Positions 53,075-62,056 of a DNA stretch of 64,000 bases are shown piece by piece. This stretch comes from Kribbella soli (GTDB lineage Bacteria; Actinomycetota; Actinomycetes; Propionibacteriales; Kribbellaceae). The notes under the pieces were generated by a model. That model was given only the letters and a program-made list of their open reading frames with translations, had not been told where the DNA came from and did not search any database. Location: contig NZ_SJJZ01000003.1 in NCBI RefSeq assembly GCF_004331345.1, forward strand, positions 310,001-374,000, read 5' to 3'. A program made the position numbers and the translations under genes. How positions within the stretch are numbered: position 1 is the first letter of the stretch; each line of letters starts with the position of its first letter.

Positions 53075-56000
53075 CAGATGGCCTCCATCATCGCTCGCGT
53101 GGTGGCGTCCTCGTCCAGGCCGTCGCGCTCGGCGGCCGCCTTGGCCGCCAGCACCCGGGCGTAGTCGCGGGGCATCACCGTGGTGAACCTGGCCGCCGCG
53201 GCCGGCCAGTCGGCGAGCAGCTTGGCCGCCCGTTCCGAACCGGTCTCCTCGAAGTGCCTGCGGACCAGGTCGTGCAGCAGTTCGGACTCGTCCGTGGTGA
53301 CCGGGTGCAGATCCACCAGCTCCGGGTTCACCAGGGTGTGGTCCAGGTCGATCACGTGGGCCACGCCGCCCGACATGCCCGCGGCGAAGTTCCGGCCGAC
53401 GGCGCCGAGTACGACGACGCGCCCGCCGGTCATGTACTCGCACGCGTGGTCGCCGACCGACTCGACGATCGCGGTCGCGCCGGAGTTCCGGACACAGAAC
53501 CGTTGCCCGACGCCGCCGCTGATGAACAGTTCACCGGACGTCGCGCCGTACGCGATCACGTTGCCGGCGATGATCTGGTCGGCGGCGTCGAACCGCGCGT
53601 GCCGGTCGGGCCGGATCACGACCCGGCCGCCGGACAGGCCCTTGCCGACGTAGTCGTTGGCGTCACCTTCGAGTCGCAGGGTGACTCCACGCGGTACGAA
53701 GGCGGCGAACGAGTTACCGGCCGACCCGGTGAAGGTCAGGTCGATGGTGCCGTCGGCCAGCCCGGCCGCGCGGTACCGCTTGGTGATCTCGTGGCCGAGC
53801 ATCGTGCCGACGGTCCGGTTGACGTTGCGGATCGCGAGCTGCGCCCGGACCGGTTCGCCGTTGTCGAGTGCCGGCCGGCAGATCCGGATCAGCTCGTTGT
53901 CGAGCGCCTTGTCCAGACCGTGGTTCTGCTCGACGGTCTGGTGCAGCGACGCGCCCTCGGGCAGCGCCGGCACGTGCAGGATCGGCGACAGGTCGAGCCC
54001 GTCGGCCTTCCAGTGGTCGACGGCGCGCTCGATGTCCAGTACTTCGGCGTGCCCGATCGCCTCGTCCAGCGTCCGGAACCCGAGCTCCGCCAGGTACTCG
54101 CGGACCTCCTCGGCGATGAACTCGAAGAAGTTCACGACGAACTCGGGCTTGCCGGAGAACCGCTCCCGCAGCACCGGGTTCTGCGTCGCGACGCCCACCG
54201 GGCAGGTGTCCAGGTGGCAGACCCGCATCATGATGCAGCCCGACACCACCAGCGGCGCGGTCGCGAAACCGTACTCCTCCGCGCCGAGCAGCGCCGCGAT
54301 GATCACGTCCCGCCCGGTCTTCAGCTGGCCGTCGGTCTGTACGACGATGCGGTCCCGCAGCCCGTTCAGCAGCAGGGTCTGCTGGGTCTCGGCCAGACCG
54401 AGCTCCCACGGACCACCCGCGTGCTTCAGCGACGTCAGCGGCGCCGCGCCCGTACCGCCGTCGTGGCCGGAGATCAGGACGACGTCCGCATGCGCCTTCG
54501 AGACACCGGCCGCGATCGTGCCGACGCCGACCTCGGAGACCAGCTTCACGTGGATCCGCGCCTGCGGGTTCGCGTTCTTCAGGTCGTGGATCAGCTGCGC
54601 AAGGTCCTCGATCGAGTAGATGTCGTGGTGCGGCGGCGGCGAGATCAGGCCGACGCCGGGCGTCGAGTGCCGGGTGTTCGCCACCCACGGGTACACCTTC
54701 GGGCCGGGCAGCTGCCCGCCCTCGCCGGGCTTCGCGCCCTGCGCCATCTTGATCTGGATGTCGTCGGAGTTCGTCAGGTACTCCGCGGTGACGCCGAAGC
54801 GGCCGGACGCGACCTGCTTGATCGAGCTCCGCCGGGCCGGGTCGTACAGCCGGTCGGCGTCCTCGCCGCCCTCACCGGTGTTCGACTTGCCGCCGAGCTG
54901 GTTCATCGCGATCGCCAGCGTGGTGTGCGCCTCGGCGCTGATCGAGCCGTAGCTCATCGCACCGGTGGAGAACCGCTTGACGATCGCGCTCACCGGCTCG
55001 ACCTCGTCGATCGGGATCGGCCCGCGACCACTCTTGAAGCCGAACAGGCCGCGCAACGTCATCAGCCGCTCGGACTGCTCGTCGACGCGCGACGTGTACT
55101 GCTTGAAGATGTCGTACCGCCCGGTCCGGGTGCTGTGCTGCAGCCGGAAGACCGTGTCCGGGTCGAACAGGTGCGGTTCGCCCTCGCGGCGCCACTGGTA
55201 CTCGCCGCCGATCTCGAGCTTGCGGTGCGCGGGCAGGATGCCGTCGGCCGGGTACGCGCGCAGGTGGCGACGCCGTACCTCCTCGGCGATCGCGTCCAGG
55301 CCGACGCCGCCGATCCTGGACGACGTACCGGTGAAGTAGATGTCGACCAGGAACGGGGACAGCCCGTTCGCCTCGAAGATCTGGGCGCCGGTGTACGACG
55401 CGACCGTCGAGACACCCATCTTCGACATCACCTTGAGGACGCCCTTGCCGAGCGCCTTCACCACGTTGCGGATCGCCTGCTCGGGCTCGATGCCGGGCAG
55501 GTAGGTACCGCGCCGGCACAGGTCCTCGACGGACTCCAGCGCCAGGTACGGGTTGATCGCGGCCGCGCCGTACCCCATCAGGAGCGCGACATGGTGGACC
55601 TCGCGGACGTCACCGGCCTCGACGACCAGTCCGACCTGGGTGCGGGTCTTCTCCCGGACCAGGTGGTGGTGCACCGCGGAGGTGAGCAGCAGCGACGGGA
55701 TCGGCGCGCTGTCGGCGTTCGAGTGCCGGTCGGACAGCACCAGGATGCGGGCACCCTCGCTGATCGCGGCGTCGGCCTCGGCGCAGATCTCGTCGAGCCG
55801 GGTCCGGAGTGCCTCGCCGCCGCCTTCGACGTCGTACACGCCGCGCAGGACCGTGGTGGCCAGGCCGGGCATGTCGCCGTCGAGGTTGATGTGCCGGAGC
55901 TTGGCCAGCTCGTCGTTGGTGATCACCGGGAACGGGATCACCACCTGGCGGCAGGACGCCGGGCTCGGGTTGAGCAGGTTCGACTCCGGGCCGAGGCTGG

Positions 56001-57612
56001 ACGACAGCGAGGTCACCAGCTCCTCGCGGATCGCGTCCAGCGGCGGGTTCGTGACCTGCGCGAACAGCTGCGCGAAGTAGTCGAACAGCAGCCGCGGCCG
56101 GTCACTCAGGACGGCGATCGGCGTGTCGGTGCCCATCGAGCCGATCGGCTCCGCGCCGGCCTTCGCCATCGGGGTGAGGATGACGCGCAGCTCCTCCTCG
56201 GTGTACCCGAAGACCTGCTGGCGCCGGGTCACCGACGCATGGCTGTGGACGACGTGCTCCCGCTCGTGCAGGTCCTCGAACCGGATCAGGCCGGCGTGCA
56301 GCCACTCGTCGTACGGGTGCTCGGCGGCGAGCGCGTTCTTCACCTCGGCGTCGGTGATGATCCGGTGCGCGTCGACGTCGACCAGGAAGATCCGGCCGGG
56401 CTCGAGCCGGCCCTTCTCGGTCACGGTCGCCGGGTCGATGTCGAGGACACCGGCCTCGGAGGCGAGTACGACGAGACCGTCGTCGGTCACCCAGTACCGC
56501 GAGGGCCTCAGGCCGTTGCGGTCCAGGACCGCGCCGACCTTGGTGCCGTCGGAGAAGACCACCGACGCCGGGCCGTCCCACGGCTCCATCAGCGTCGAGT
56601 GGAACTCGTAGAACGCACGCCGCTGCGGGTCCATCGTGGCGGCGTTCTCCCACGCCTCCGGGATCATCATCAGCATCGCGTGCGGCAGCGAGCGGCCGCC
56701 GAGGTGCAGGAGCTCCAGAACCTCGTCGAACGACGCCGAGTCCGACGCGCTCGGCGTACAGATCGGGTAGAGCTGCTCCAGGTCACCCGGGATCAGGTCG
56801 CTGGAGAGCAGCGCCTCGCGGGCGCGCATCCAGTTCCGGTTGCCCTGGACGGTGTTGATCTCACCGTTGTGGGCGATGTACCGGTACGGGTGGGCCAGCG
56901 GCCAGGACGGGAACGTGTTCGTGGAGAACCGCGAGTGCACGATCCCGATCGCGGAGGCGAGGTCGGGGTCGGTCAGCTCGGGGAAGAACTTGTCCAGCTG
57001 GTCGGTGGTCAGCATCCCCTTGTAGGTGATGGTCCGGCCGGACAGCGACGGGAAGTAGGTCTCGGTCTCCTTCTCGGCCCGCTTCCGCAGCCGGAACGCC
57101 ATCCGCTCCAGCGCCAGGCCGAGCACGCGGCCGGCCTTCGCGGTCACGAACAGCTGCTTGAAGGTCGGCATCACCGAACGCGCGGTCGCGCCGAGCAGGC
57201 CGGGCGTGGTCGGGATGTCCCGCCAGCCGACCACCGTCAGCTGCTCCTCGTCCGCCAGCTCCTCGATCCGGTCGATCGCCTTCGCGGCGTCGTCGGCATC
57301 GGCCGGCAGGAACGCGATACCGGTCGCATAGCTGTGCGGCGCCGGCAGCTCGAACTCGCACACCTTGCGGTAGAACGCGTCCGGTACCTGGATCAGGATT
57401 CCGGCGCCGTCGCCGGAATCGGGCTCGGCACCGGACGCACCACGGTGCTCGAGGTTCCGCAGGGCGGTCAAAGCCTTGGCCACGATGTCGTGGCTCGGTT
57501 CACCGGTCAGGGTCGCGACGAAAGCGACCCCACAAGCGTCGTGCTCGTGGGCTCCGTCGTACAGACCCTCGCTCGGGCGGTGCCGGTTTTGGGCAGGGGG
57601 GACACCAAACAT
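53074..57612 (-). CDS. gltB: Glutamate synthase large (alpha) subunit GltB
   Basis: A 1,512-residue enzyme. After a short propeptide, the amidotransferase nucleophile is cysteine 27 in HDACGVAFVA. Then follow the central domain, the FMN-binding synthase domain (SYGSISAEAHTTLAIAMNQLGGKSNTGEGGED), the 3Fe-4S cysteines (CIMMRVCHLDTCPVGVATQ) and the C-terminal beta-helix domain with GGRVVIRP and GGRVVVLGAVGRNFAAGMSGG. GGGAG is nine bases before ATG 57612. First gene of gltBD. Confidence 0.97.
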   Translation of the reverse strand: MFGVPPAQNRHRPSEGLYDGAHEHDACGVAFVATLTGEPSHDIVAKALTALRNLEHRGASGAEPDSGDGAGILIQVPDAFYRKVCEFELPAPHSYATGIAFLPADADDAAKAIDRIEELADEEQLTVVGWRDIPTTPGLLGATARSVMPTFKQLFVTAKAGRVLGLALERMAFRLRKRAEKETETYFPSLSGRTITYKGMLTTDQLDKFFPELTDPDLASAIGIVHSRFSTNTFPSWPLAHPYRYIAHNGEINTVQGNRNWMRAREALLSSDLIPGDLEQLYPICTPSASDSASFDEVLELLHLGGRSLPHAMLMMIPEAWENAATMDPQRRAFYEFHSTLMEPWDGPASVVFSDGTKVGAVLDRNGLRPSRYWVTDDGLVVLASEAGVLDIDPATVTEKGRLEPGRIFLVDVDAHRIITDAEVKNALAAEHPYDEWLHAGLIRFEDLHEREHVVHSHASVTRRQQVFGYTEEELRVILTPMAKAGAEPIGSMGTDTPIAVLSDRPRLLFDYFAQLFAQVTNPPLDAIREELVTSLSSSLGPESNLLNPSPASCRQVVIPFPVITNDELAKLRHINLDGDMPGLATTVLRGVYDVEGGGEALRTRLDEICAEADAAISEGARILVLSDRHSNADSAPIPSLLLTSAVHHHLVREKTRTQVGLVVEAGDVREVHHVALLMGYGAAAINPYLALESVEDLCRRGTYLPGIEPEQAIRNVVKALGKGVLKVMSKMGVSTVASYTGAQIFEANGLSPFLVDIYFTGTSSRIGGVGLDAIAEEVRRRHLRAYPADGILPAHRKLEIGGEYQWRREGEPHLFDPDTVFRLQHSTRTGRYDIFKQYTSRVDEQSERLMTLRGLFGFKSGRGPIPIDEVEPVSAIVKRFSTGAMSYGSISAEAHTTLAIAMNQLGGKSNTGEGGEDADRLYDPARRSSIKQVASGRFGVTAEYLTNSDDIQIKMAQGAKPGEGGQLPGPKVYPWVANTRHSTPGVGLISPPPHHDIYSIEDLAQLIHDLKNANPQARIHVKLVSEVGVGTIAAGVSKAHADVVLISGHDGGTGAAPLTSLKHAGGPWELGLAETQQTLLLNGLRDRIVVQTDGQLKTGRDVIIAALLGAEEYGFATAPLVVSGCIMMRVCHLDTCPVGVATQNPVLRERFSGKPEFVVNFFEFIAEEVREYLAELGFRTLDEAIGHAEVLDIERAVDHWKADGLDLSPILHVPALPEGASLHQTVEQNHGLDKALDNELIRICRPALDNGEPVRAQLAIRNVNRTVGTMLGHEITKRYRAAGLADGTIDLTFTGSAGNSFAAFVPRGVTLRLEGDANDYVGKGLSGGRVVIRPDRHARFDAADQIIAGNVIAYGATSGELFISGGVGQRFCVRNSGATAIVESVGDHACEYMTGGRVVVLGAVGRNFAAGMSGGVAHVIDLDHTLVNPELVDLHPVTTDESELLHDLVRRHFEETGSERAAKLLADWPAAAARFTTVMPRDYARVLAAKAAAERDGLDEDATTRAMMEAI

Positions 57613-57862
57613 TCAGGAGCTCCCGTCGTCCTACGGTCAACACAACTGGCCGCGGGACAACACTGGCCCAAGCCGGGAGTCCCGAGACTACCTCATGACG
57701 CCCGCCAGTTGGACTTCCTGTCCACTGCGCAACGCCTTGATGACCCTCCGTAAGCAAGCGTTCACTACTAGCCTCCCATCATCCCAGCCTGCTCCCATCC
57801 CAACCACCCACAGCCCCGGAAATTCACCTACTGAGACCGCGGGATCCTGATAGGCAAGCCCT

Positions 57863-58699
57863 ATGCCCTGGTACCCGTCCCCCGACTGGCAACCGCTCAC
57901 GGCCGGCACCGGCCAAGCTACTGGCGGCGTCTGGCGAACCCCCGACGGCGAAGTGGTGAAGCGCCTGGTTCCCGGCGTACAAAACCCCCGTCACCACGCC
58001 TACTGGGAACGACAGGCGCTGGTGGCCGAATCTGGTGTGGTCGCGGGTACGCCGGGACTTCGCGCACCCGCCTGCCTGGATGTCGAGCGGGATGCTGACG
58101 GCATCACGCTGCGGATGGCGTACACGCCTCCCGCTGAGTGGGCTCCCGAGGCGCTGGCCGGGGCGCTGGGGCGGTTTGCGCGCTGCTCCTTGGCAGAGCC
58201 TGGCTGGGGTGCTCGCGACGTACTGCGTGACCGTCTGGGGACTGTGGAGCGGCGCGGTGGGTGGGCGTCGCTGGACCGGGCGGGACTCGCCTCGCCCGCG
58301 ATCGACGAGCTGTGGAGACTGCGGGACCGCGCGCTAGCGGTGCTAGATGACCTACCTCGGGTGCCGACACATGGTGACGCGCATCCGATGAACCTGCTCG
58401 GGCGCGCCGGTGACGACGTGGTCGCGATCGACTGGGAGCAGTTCGGGCTGGGCCCGCTCGGTTTCGACCTCGGCTACCTGGCGCTCGCGGTCGAGGTTCC
58501 GCTGGACGCCTTGGTCGACGCGCACGGCGGTGACGCGGCTGCTGTACGACGTGGAGCCGTACTGACCGCGGCGTACACCGTTGTGTCACGCGCAGCCTGG
58601 TCGCTCACACAAACGCATCCCGGCGATCACGTGAGACGCATGCTCGACCTGTCCGCAGTTGTCGAAGAGGCGGCCGGGTGGAGTGGACCAATCGGGTGA
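57863..58699 (+). CDS. APH-family phosphotransferase (first of a tandem pair)
   Basis: A 278-residue kinase-like protein. The N-terminal GGVWRTPDGEVVKRLVPG (lysine 33) is the nucleotide-binding part, THGDAHPMNLL the catalytic loop and VAIDWEQFGLGPLGFDLGYL the metal segment. It aligns throughout with the next gene (GGVWSTPEGFVAKRLVPG, VHGDAHPPNLL, IAVDWDQFGVGALGFDLGYL), so the two are tandem duplicates. Substrate unknown. ATG 57863; no strong Shine-Dalgarno. Confidence 0.75.
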   Translation: MPWYPSPDWQPLTAGTGQATGGVWRTPDGEVVKRLVPGVQNPRHHAYWERQALVAESGVVAGTPGLRAPACLDVERDADGITLRMAYTPPAEWAPEALAGALGRFARCSLAEPGWGARDVLRDRLGTVERRGGWASLDRAGLASPAIDELWRLRDRALAVLDDLPRVPTHGDAHPMNLLGRAGDDVVAIDWEQFGLGPLGFDLGYLALAVEVPLDALVDAHGGDAAAVRRGAVLTAAYTVVSRAAWSLTQTHPGDHVRRMLDLSAVVEEAAGWSGPIG

Positions 58700-58711
58700 T
58701 AAATCTGCGCG

Positions 58712-59581
58712 ATGGTTTGGCAACCGAGGCGCAATTGGGTCCTGCTGAGCGTGGGCAACGGACGGGCGGACGGCGGCGTGTGGAGTACGCCCGAGGGGTT
58801 CGTCGCCAAGCGCCTGGTGCCCGGCGAGGAGCGGCCGAGCCACTACGCGTACTGGCGCCGCCAAGCCGATGTCGCCGCCAGTGGTCTGCTCGAGCTGACC
58901 GTCGGGCTGCGCGCACCCCGCTGTGTGAAGGTCGACAGCGATCCGGACGGCATCACGCTCTGGACCGACGCCGCCCAGCCGACTCCGCTCACCTCCTCCG
59001 ACGCGGCGGCCGCGCTCGGGCGGTTCGCCCTGAATCGGCTGGAGCCCGCCGACTGGTTCGCGCGGCGGATCCTGCGCGACCGGCTGGCTGATGATCAGCA
59101 GCACGGTGGCTGGGCCGCGCTCGAAACGGCCGAGGTTCTGCCCGCCGACGTACGGCGTTCCGGCCACCAACTGTGGAGCCACCGGTCCGAGGTGATGTCC
59201 GAGCTCGATCGACTGCCACAGCTGCTCGTCCACGGCGATGCGCATCCACCCAATCTGCTCCGGACAGACGGCGACGACGTCATCGCGGTGGACTGGGATC
59301 AATTCGGCGTCGGCGCTTTGGGCTTCGACCTCGGGTACCTGTTGCAGTTCACCCCGACACCGATCGCGGATCTGGTGGCCGCCTACCAAGCCGGCAGCGC
59401 AGCTACGTGGCCGGCCGATTTGGTACGGCGAGGCGCCGTACTGGTTGCTGCCGTCACTCTGGTCGCGCGCGCGGCGTGGGCGCTCGATCAACCCGACCCC
59501 GGGGTTCACCTGGAGCGGTTGATCGACCTGTCGGCGGTCGTCGACGAAGCGGTCAGCCAGGCCTCGTGGAACGCCCGATAG
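58712..59581 (+). CDS. APH-family phosphotransferase (second of a tandem pair)
   Basis: A 289-residue paralog of the preceding gene, 12 bases downstream, with the same lysine, catalytic-loop and metal motifs (HGDAHPPNLL, AVDWDQFG). Both end in a helix of the form DLSAVVEEA / DLSAVVDEA. Its last 76 bases overlap the opposing kinase-like gene. The duplication is diverged, since many positions differ, so it is not recent. Confidence 0.75.
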   Translation: MVWQPRRNWVLLSVGNGRADGGVWSTPEGFVAKRLVPGEERPSHYAYWRRQADVAASGLLELTVGLRAPRCVKVDSDPDGITLWTDAAQPTPLTSSDAAAALGRFALNRLEPADWFARRILRDRLADDQQHGGWAALETAEVLPADVRRSGHQLWSHRSEVMSELDRLPQLLVHGDAHPPNLLRTDGDDVIAVDWDQFGVGALGFDLGYLLQFTPTPIADLVAAYQAGSAATWPADLVRRGAVLVAAVTLVARAAWALDQPDPGVHLERLIDLSAVVDEAVSQASWNAR

Positions 59582-60294
59582 GTCGGGAACCGCGCGGTCG
59601 TCGCCTCGATGAGAACGTCTTCGAGCGCCGGTGGCGGGTCGGGGAGGAAGATCAGGCCGGCGCGGGCGAGGGCGTAGGCGGTGGTTCGGGTGTCGATGGG
59701 GGCACCCAGGGCGAGTTCCTCGGGGGCCATGAAGCGGGTGGAGCCGAACATGCGGCCCATCGTGTTGCGGTAGGCGCCGCGGTGGTAGGAGTCGAGGTCC
59801 ATGACGGTCAGGCGTTGGGTTGTGAAGTCGTAGAGCAAGGACCCGTCGTAGAAGTCGCCTTGGATCCAGCCGGCTGCGTCCAAGGCGGCATGTAGGTCGT
59901 AGAGGGTGTCCAGAGCGGTGAGGATCTCCTCGGTCGGGAGGGCCTGGAAGCGCTCACGGACAGCCGGGTTGTGGAGAGGGTCACCGACGCGCCAGTCGTA
60001 GACCAGGAGCGGACCGGTCGGGGACTCGATCACGGCGTGCAGGGTCGGCAGCGCCGGGTGGTCGACCGAGTGGGCGAGCTCGATCGCGTTGCGGAGGAGG
60101 GTGACTCGGTCGGCGAAGTCGAGGTACGGCTCGGTGTTCGCCGGGTCGCCGGCGGTCTTCACGAAGTACCGGGCGTCGGCGGTCTGCACGCCGTACGCGA
60201 CGTTTCCGGAGTCCTGGGTGTCGAAGCGGGTGAAGATGGTGCCTAGTTGATCGAGGTACGTGGCCGGAGGGACATCGATCTCACCGGGGAACAT
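59506..60294 (-). CDS. Protein-kinase-like fold protein
   Basis: A 262-residue protein with a compact kinase fold: K46 in YFVKTAG, a hinge with LLVYDWRVGDPL, the catalytic loop WIQGDFYDGSLLYD (D in place of the HRD aspartate, G-D instead of R-D), LTVMDLDSY at the DFG position and FMAPEEL at the APE position. It could phosphorylate a small molecule or protein. It faces the two tandem APH genes; its -10 box is at 60302-60307. Confidence 0.75.
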   Translation of the reverse strand: MFPGEIDVPPATYLDQLGTIFTRFDTQDSGNVAYGVQTADARYFVKTAGDPANTEPYLDFADRVTLLRNAIELAHSVDHPALPTLHAVIESPTGPLLVYDWRVGDPLHNPAVRERFQALPTEEILTALDTLYDLHAALDAAGWIQGDFYDGSLLYDFTTQRLTVMDLDSYHRGAYRNTMGRMFGSTRFMAPEELALGAPIDTRTTAYALARAGLIFLPDPPPALEDVLIEATTARFPTYRAFHEAWLTASSTTADRSINRSR

Positions 60295-60301
60295 TCCGCC
60301 G

Positions 60302-60307
60302 ATCGTA
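60302..60307 (-). promoter_or_regulatory. Putative -10 box (TACGAT) for a leaderless kinase-like transcript
   Basis: TACGAT on the minus strand ends seven bases before ATG 60294. It lies in the 26-base gap that also holds the acdS ribosome site on the other strand. Confidence 0.45.
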
Positions 60308-60320
60308 GTTGGAGGAACTG

Positions 60321-61370
60321 ATGGGGCTCAGTGATTTTTCGCGCTACCCGTTGCTGTTCGGGCCGAGTCCGGTGCATCCGCTGGAGCGGCTCTCGGCGTA
60401 CCTGGGTGGGGCGAAGGTGTGGGCGAAACGGGAGGACTGCAACTCCGGGCTCGCGTACGGCGGGAACAAAACCCGGAAGCTGGAGTACCTGATCCCGGAC
60501 GCGCTGGCGCAGGGCGCCGACACGCTGGTGTCGATCGGTGGGTACCAGTCGAACCACACCCGCCAGGTGGCCGCGGTCGCGGCGAAGGTCGGGCTGAAGG
60601 CGGTGCTGGTCCAGGAGAACTGGGTGAACTGGCCGGACGCCCTCAACGACCGGGTCGGGAACATCCTGCTCAGCCGGATCATGGGCGCCGAGGTGCGGCT
60701 CGATCCGGCCGGGTTCGGGATCGGGTTCAAGGACAGCTGGAAGCAGGCGCTCGCGGACGTCGAGGCTCGCGGCGGCACGCCGTACGCGATCCCGGCCGGT
60801 GCTTCGGACCATCGGCTCGGCGGGCTCGGGTTCGCGCAGTGGGCGTACGAGGTGGAGCAGCAGGAGCAGGAGCTCGGGGTCTTCTTCGACACGATCGTGG
60901 TCTGCTCGGTGACCGGCTCGACGCACGCCGGGATGATCGCCGGGTTCGCGGGCCAGGACCGCCCACGGCGGGTGATCGGGATCGACGCGAGCGCCAAGCT
61001 CCAGGAGACCCGCGACCAGGTCGAACGGATCGCCCGCGCCACCGCGGAGCTGATCGACCTCGACCGGGACCTCCGTGCCGACGAGATCACCGTCCTGGAG
61101 GGCTGGGCCGGCGACGAGTACGGCGTACCCGTGCAGTCGACCCTCGACGCGATCCGGCTGACCGGTCAGCTGGAGGGGATGATCATCGACCCGGTCTACG
61201 AAGGAAAGTCCATGGCCGGCCTGATCGACCTGATCCGCACCGGCGACATCCCCAAGGACTCAACCGTCCTCTACGCCCACCTCGGCGGCCAACCCGCCCT
61301 GAACGCCTACAGCAGCTTGTTCACGCACACTCAACCGATTCCGGGACCGACGAGCGTGCCGACGAAGTAG
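60321..61370 (+). CDS. acdS: 1-aminocyclopropane-1-carboxylate (ACC) deaminase
   Basis: A 349-residue PLP enzyme that splits ACC, the plant ethylene precursor, into 2-oxobutyrate and ammonia. The PLP lysine is K50 (GGNKTRKLEYL), with S77, Y293-E294 (DPVYEGKSM) and L321 (YAHLGG): exactly one less than K51, S78, Y294, E295 and L322 of the Pseudomonas enzyme. E294 and L321 separate ACC deaminase from D-cysteine desulfhydrase. GGAGG lies five to nine bases upstream of ATG 60321. It could help a soil bacterium live on roots. Confidence 0.93.
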   Translation: MGLSDFSRYPLLFGPSPVHPLERLSAYLGGAKVWAKREDCNSGLAYGGNKTRKLEYLIPDALAQGADTLVSIGGYQSNHTRQVAAVAAKVGLKAVLVQENWVNWPDALNDRVGNILLSRIMGAEVRLDPAGFGIGFKDSWKQALADVEARGGTPYAIPAGASDHRLGGLGFAQWAYEVEQQEQELGVFFDTIVVCSVTGSTHAGMIAGFAGQDRPRRVIGIDASAKLQETRDQVERIARATAELIDLDRDLRADEITVLEGWAGDEYGVPVQSTLDAIRLTGQLEGMIIDPVYEGKSMAGLIDLIRTGDIPKDSTVLYAHLGGQPALNAYSSLFTHTQPIPGPTSVPTK

Positions 61371-62056
61371 GTGAGGGCGGCGGCTGCGGCGCCGAGGAAG
61401 AGTTGGCGGAGGCCGGAGTACCACCAGGAGCGGCTGGTGACGCGAGAGACGACGGCGCCGCAGGCGAAGAGGGCCGTCAGAGCGAGGATCAGCGATGGAA
61501 GGACGCTGCCGGCCCCGAACAGGTACGGCGCCAGCGGGACGAAGGCACCGATCGCGAAGCAGACGAACGACGACGCGGCCGCGATCACCGGGTTCGGGAG
61601 GTCGCCGGGGTCGATGCCGAGCTCCTCGCGGACGTGCTCCTCGAGGGCCTGGTCCGGGTCGGCGTGGAACTGCTTCGCGACCTTGCTGGCCAGGTCCGGG
61701 TCGAGGCCCTTCGCCCGGTAGGTCTCGGCGAGCTCGATCTCCTCGTCGAGCGGGTGCTTCTTGATCTCGGCGCGCTCGACCTCGATCTCCGCGCGGGCGA
61801 GCTCGCGCTGGGAGGCGACCGAGGTGTACTCCCCCGCCGCCATCGAGAACGCGCCGGCCGCGAGGCCCGCTAGTCCGGCGAGCACGATGAACTTCGAACC
61901 GGAGCTGGTGCCGCCGTCCATGCCGGCGATCAGCGCGAAGTTCGACACCAGGCCGTCCATCGCGCCGAACACCGCCGGACGCAGCCAGCCGCCGTTCACA
62001 TCACGGTGCGTGTGGTCACCGTGATGCTCGGCAGAAACCTCGGGCGTCTCAGTCAC
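61331..62056 (-). CDS. VIT1/CCC1 family transporter
   Basis: A 241-residue membrane protein of the VIT family, relatives of which carry Fe2+ or Mn2+. Marks are GAMDGLVSNFALIAG in helix 1, GLAAGAFSMAAGEYTSVASQRE and a long charged cytoplasmic metal-binding domain (residues about 85-150, rich in Glu). The N-terminus has a His/Asp-rich HHGDHTHRD stretch. It overlaps lgt by eight bases and the end of acdS by 40 on the other strand. Confidence 0.87.
   Translation of the reverse strand: MTETPEVSAEHHGDHTHRDVNGGWLRPAVFGAMDGLVSNFALIAGMDGGTSSGSKFIVLAGLAGLAAGAFSMAAGEYTSVASQRELARAEIEVERAEIKKHPLDEEIELAETYRAKGLDPDLASKVAKQFHADPDQALEEHVREELGIDPGDLPNPVIAAASSFVCFAIGAFVPLAPYLFGAGSVLPSLILALTALFACGAVVSRVTSRSWWYSGLRQLFLGAAAAALTYFVGTLVGPGIG

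Noticed and set aside
53254..57753. A 1,499-codon open frame on the plus strand opposite gltB
   Set aside because: It is the mirror frame of gltB; at high GC the antisense of a long gene often lacks stops. The translation is Arg/Asp/Val-rich and unlike any protein.
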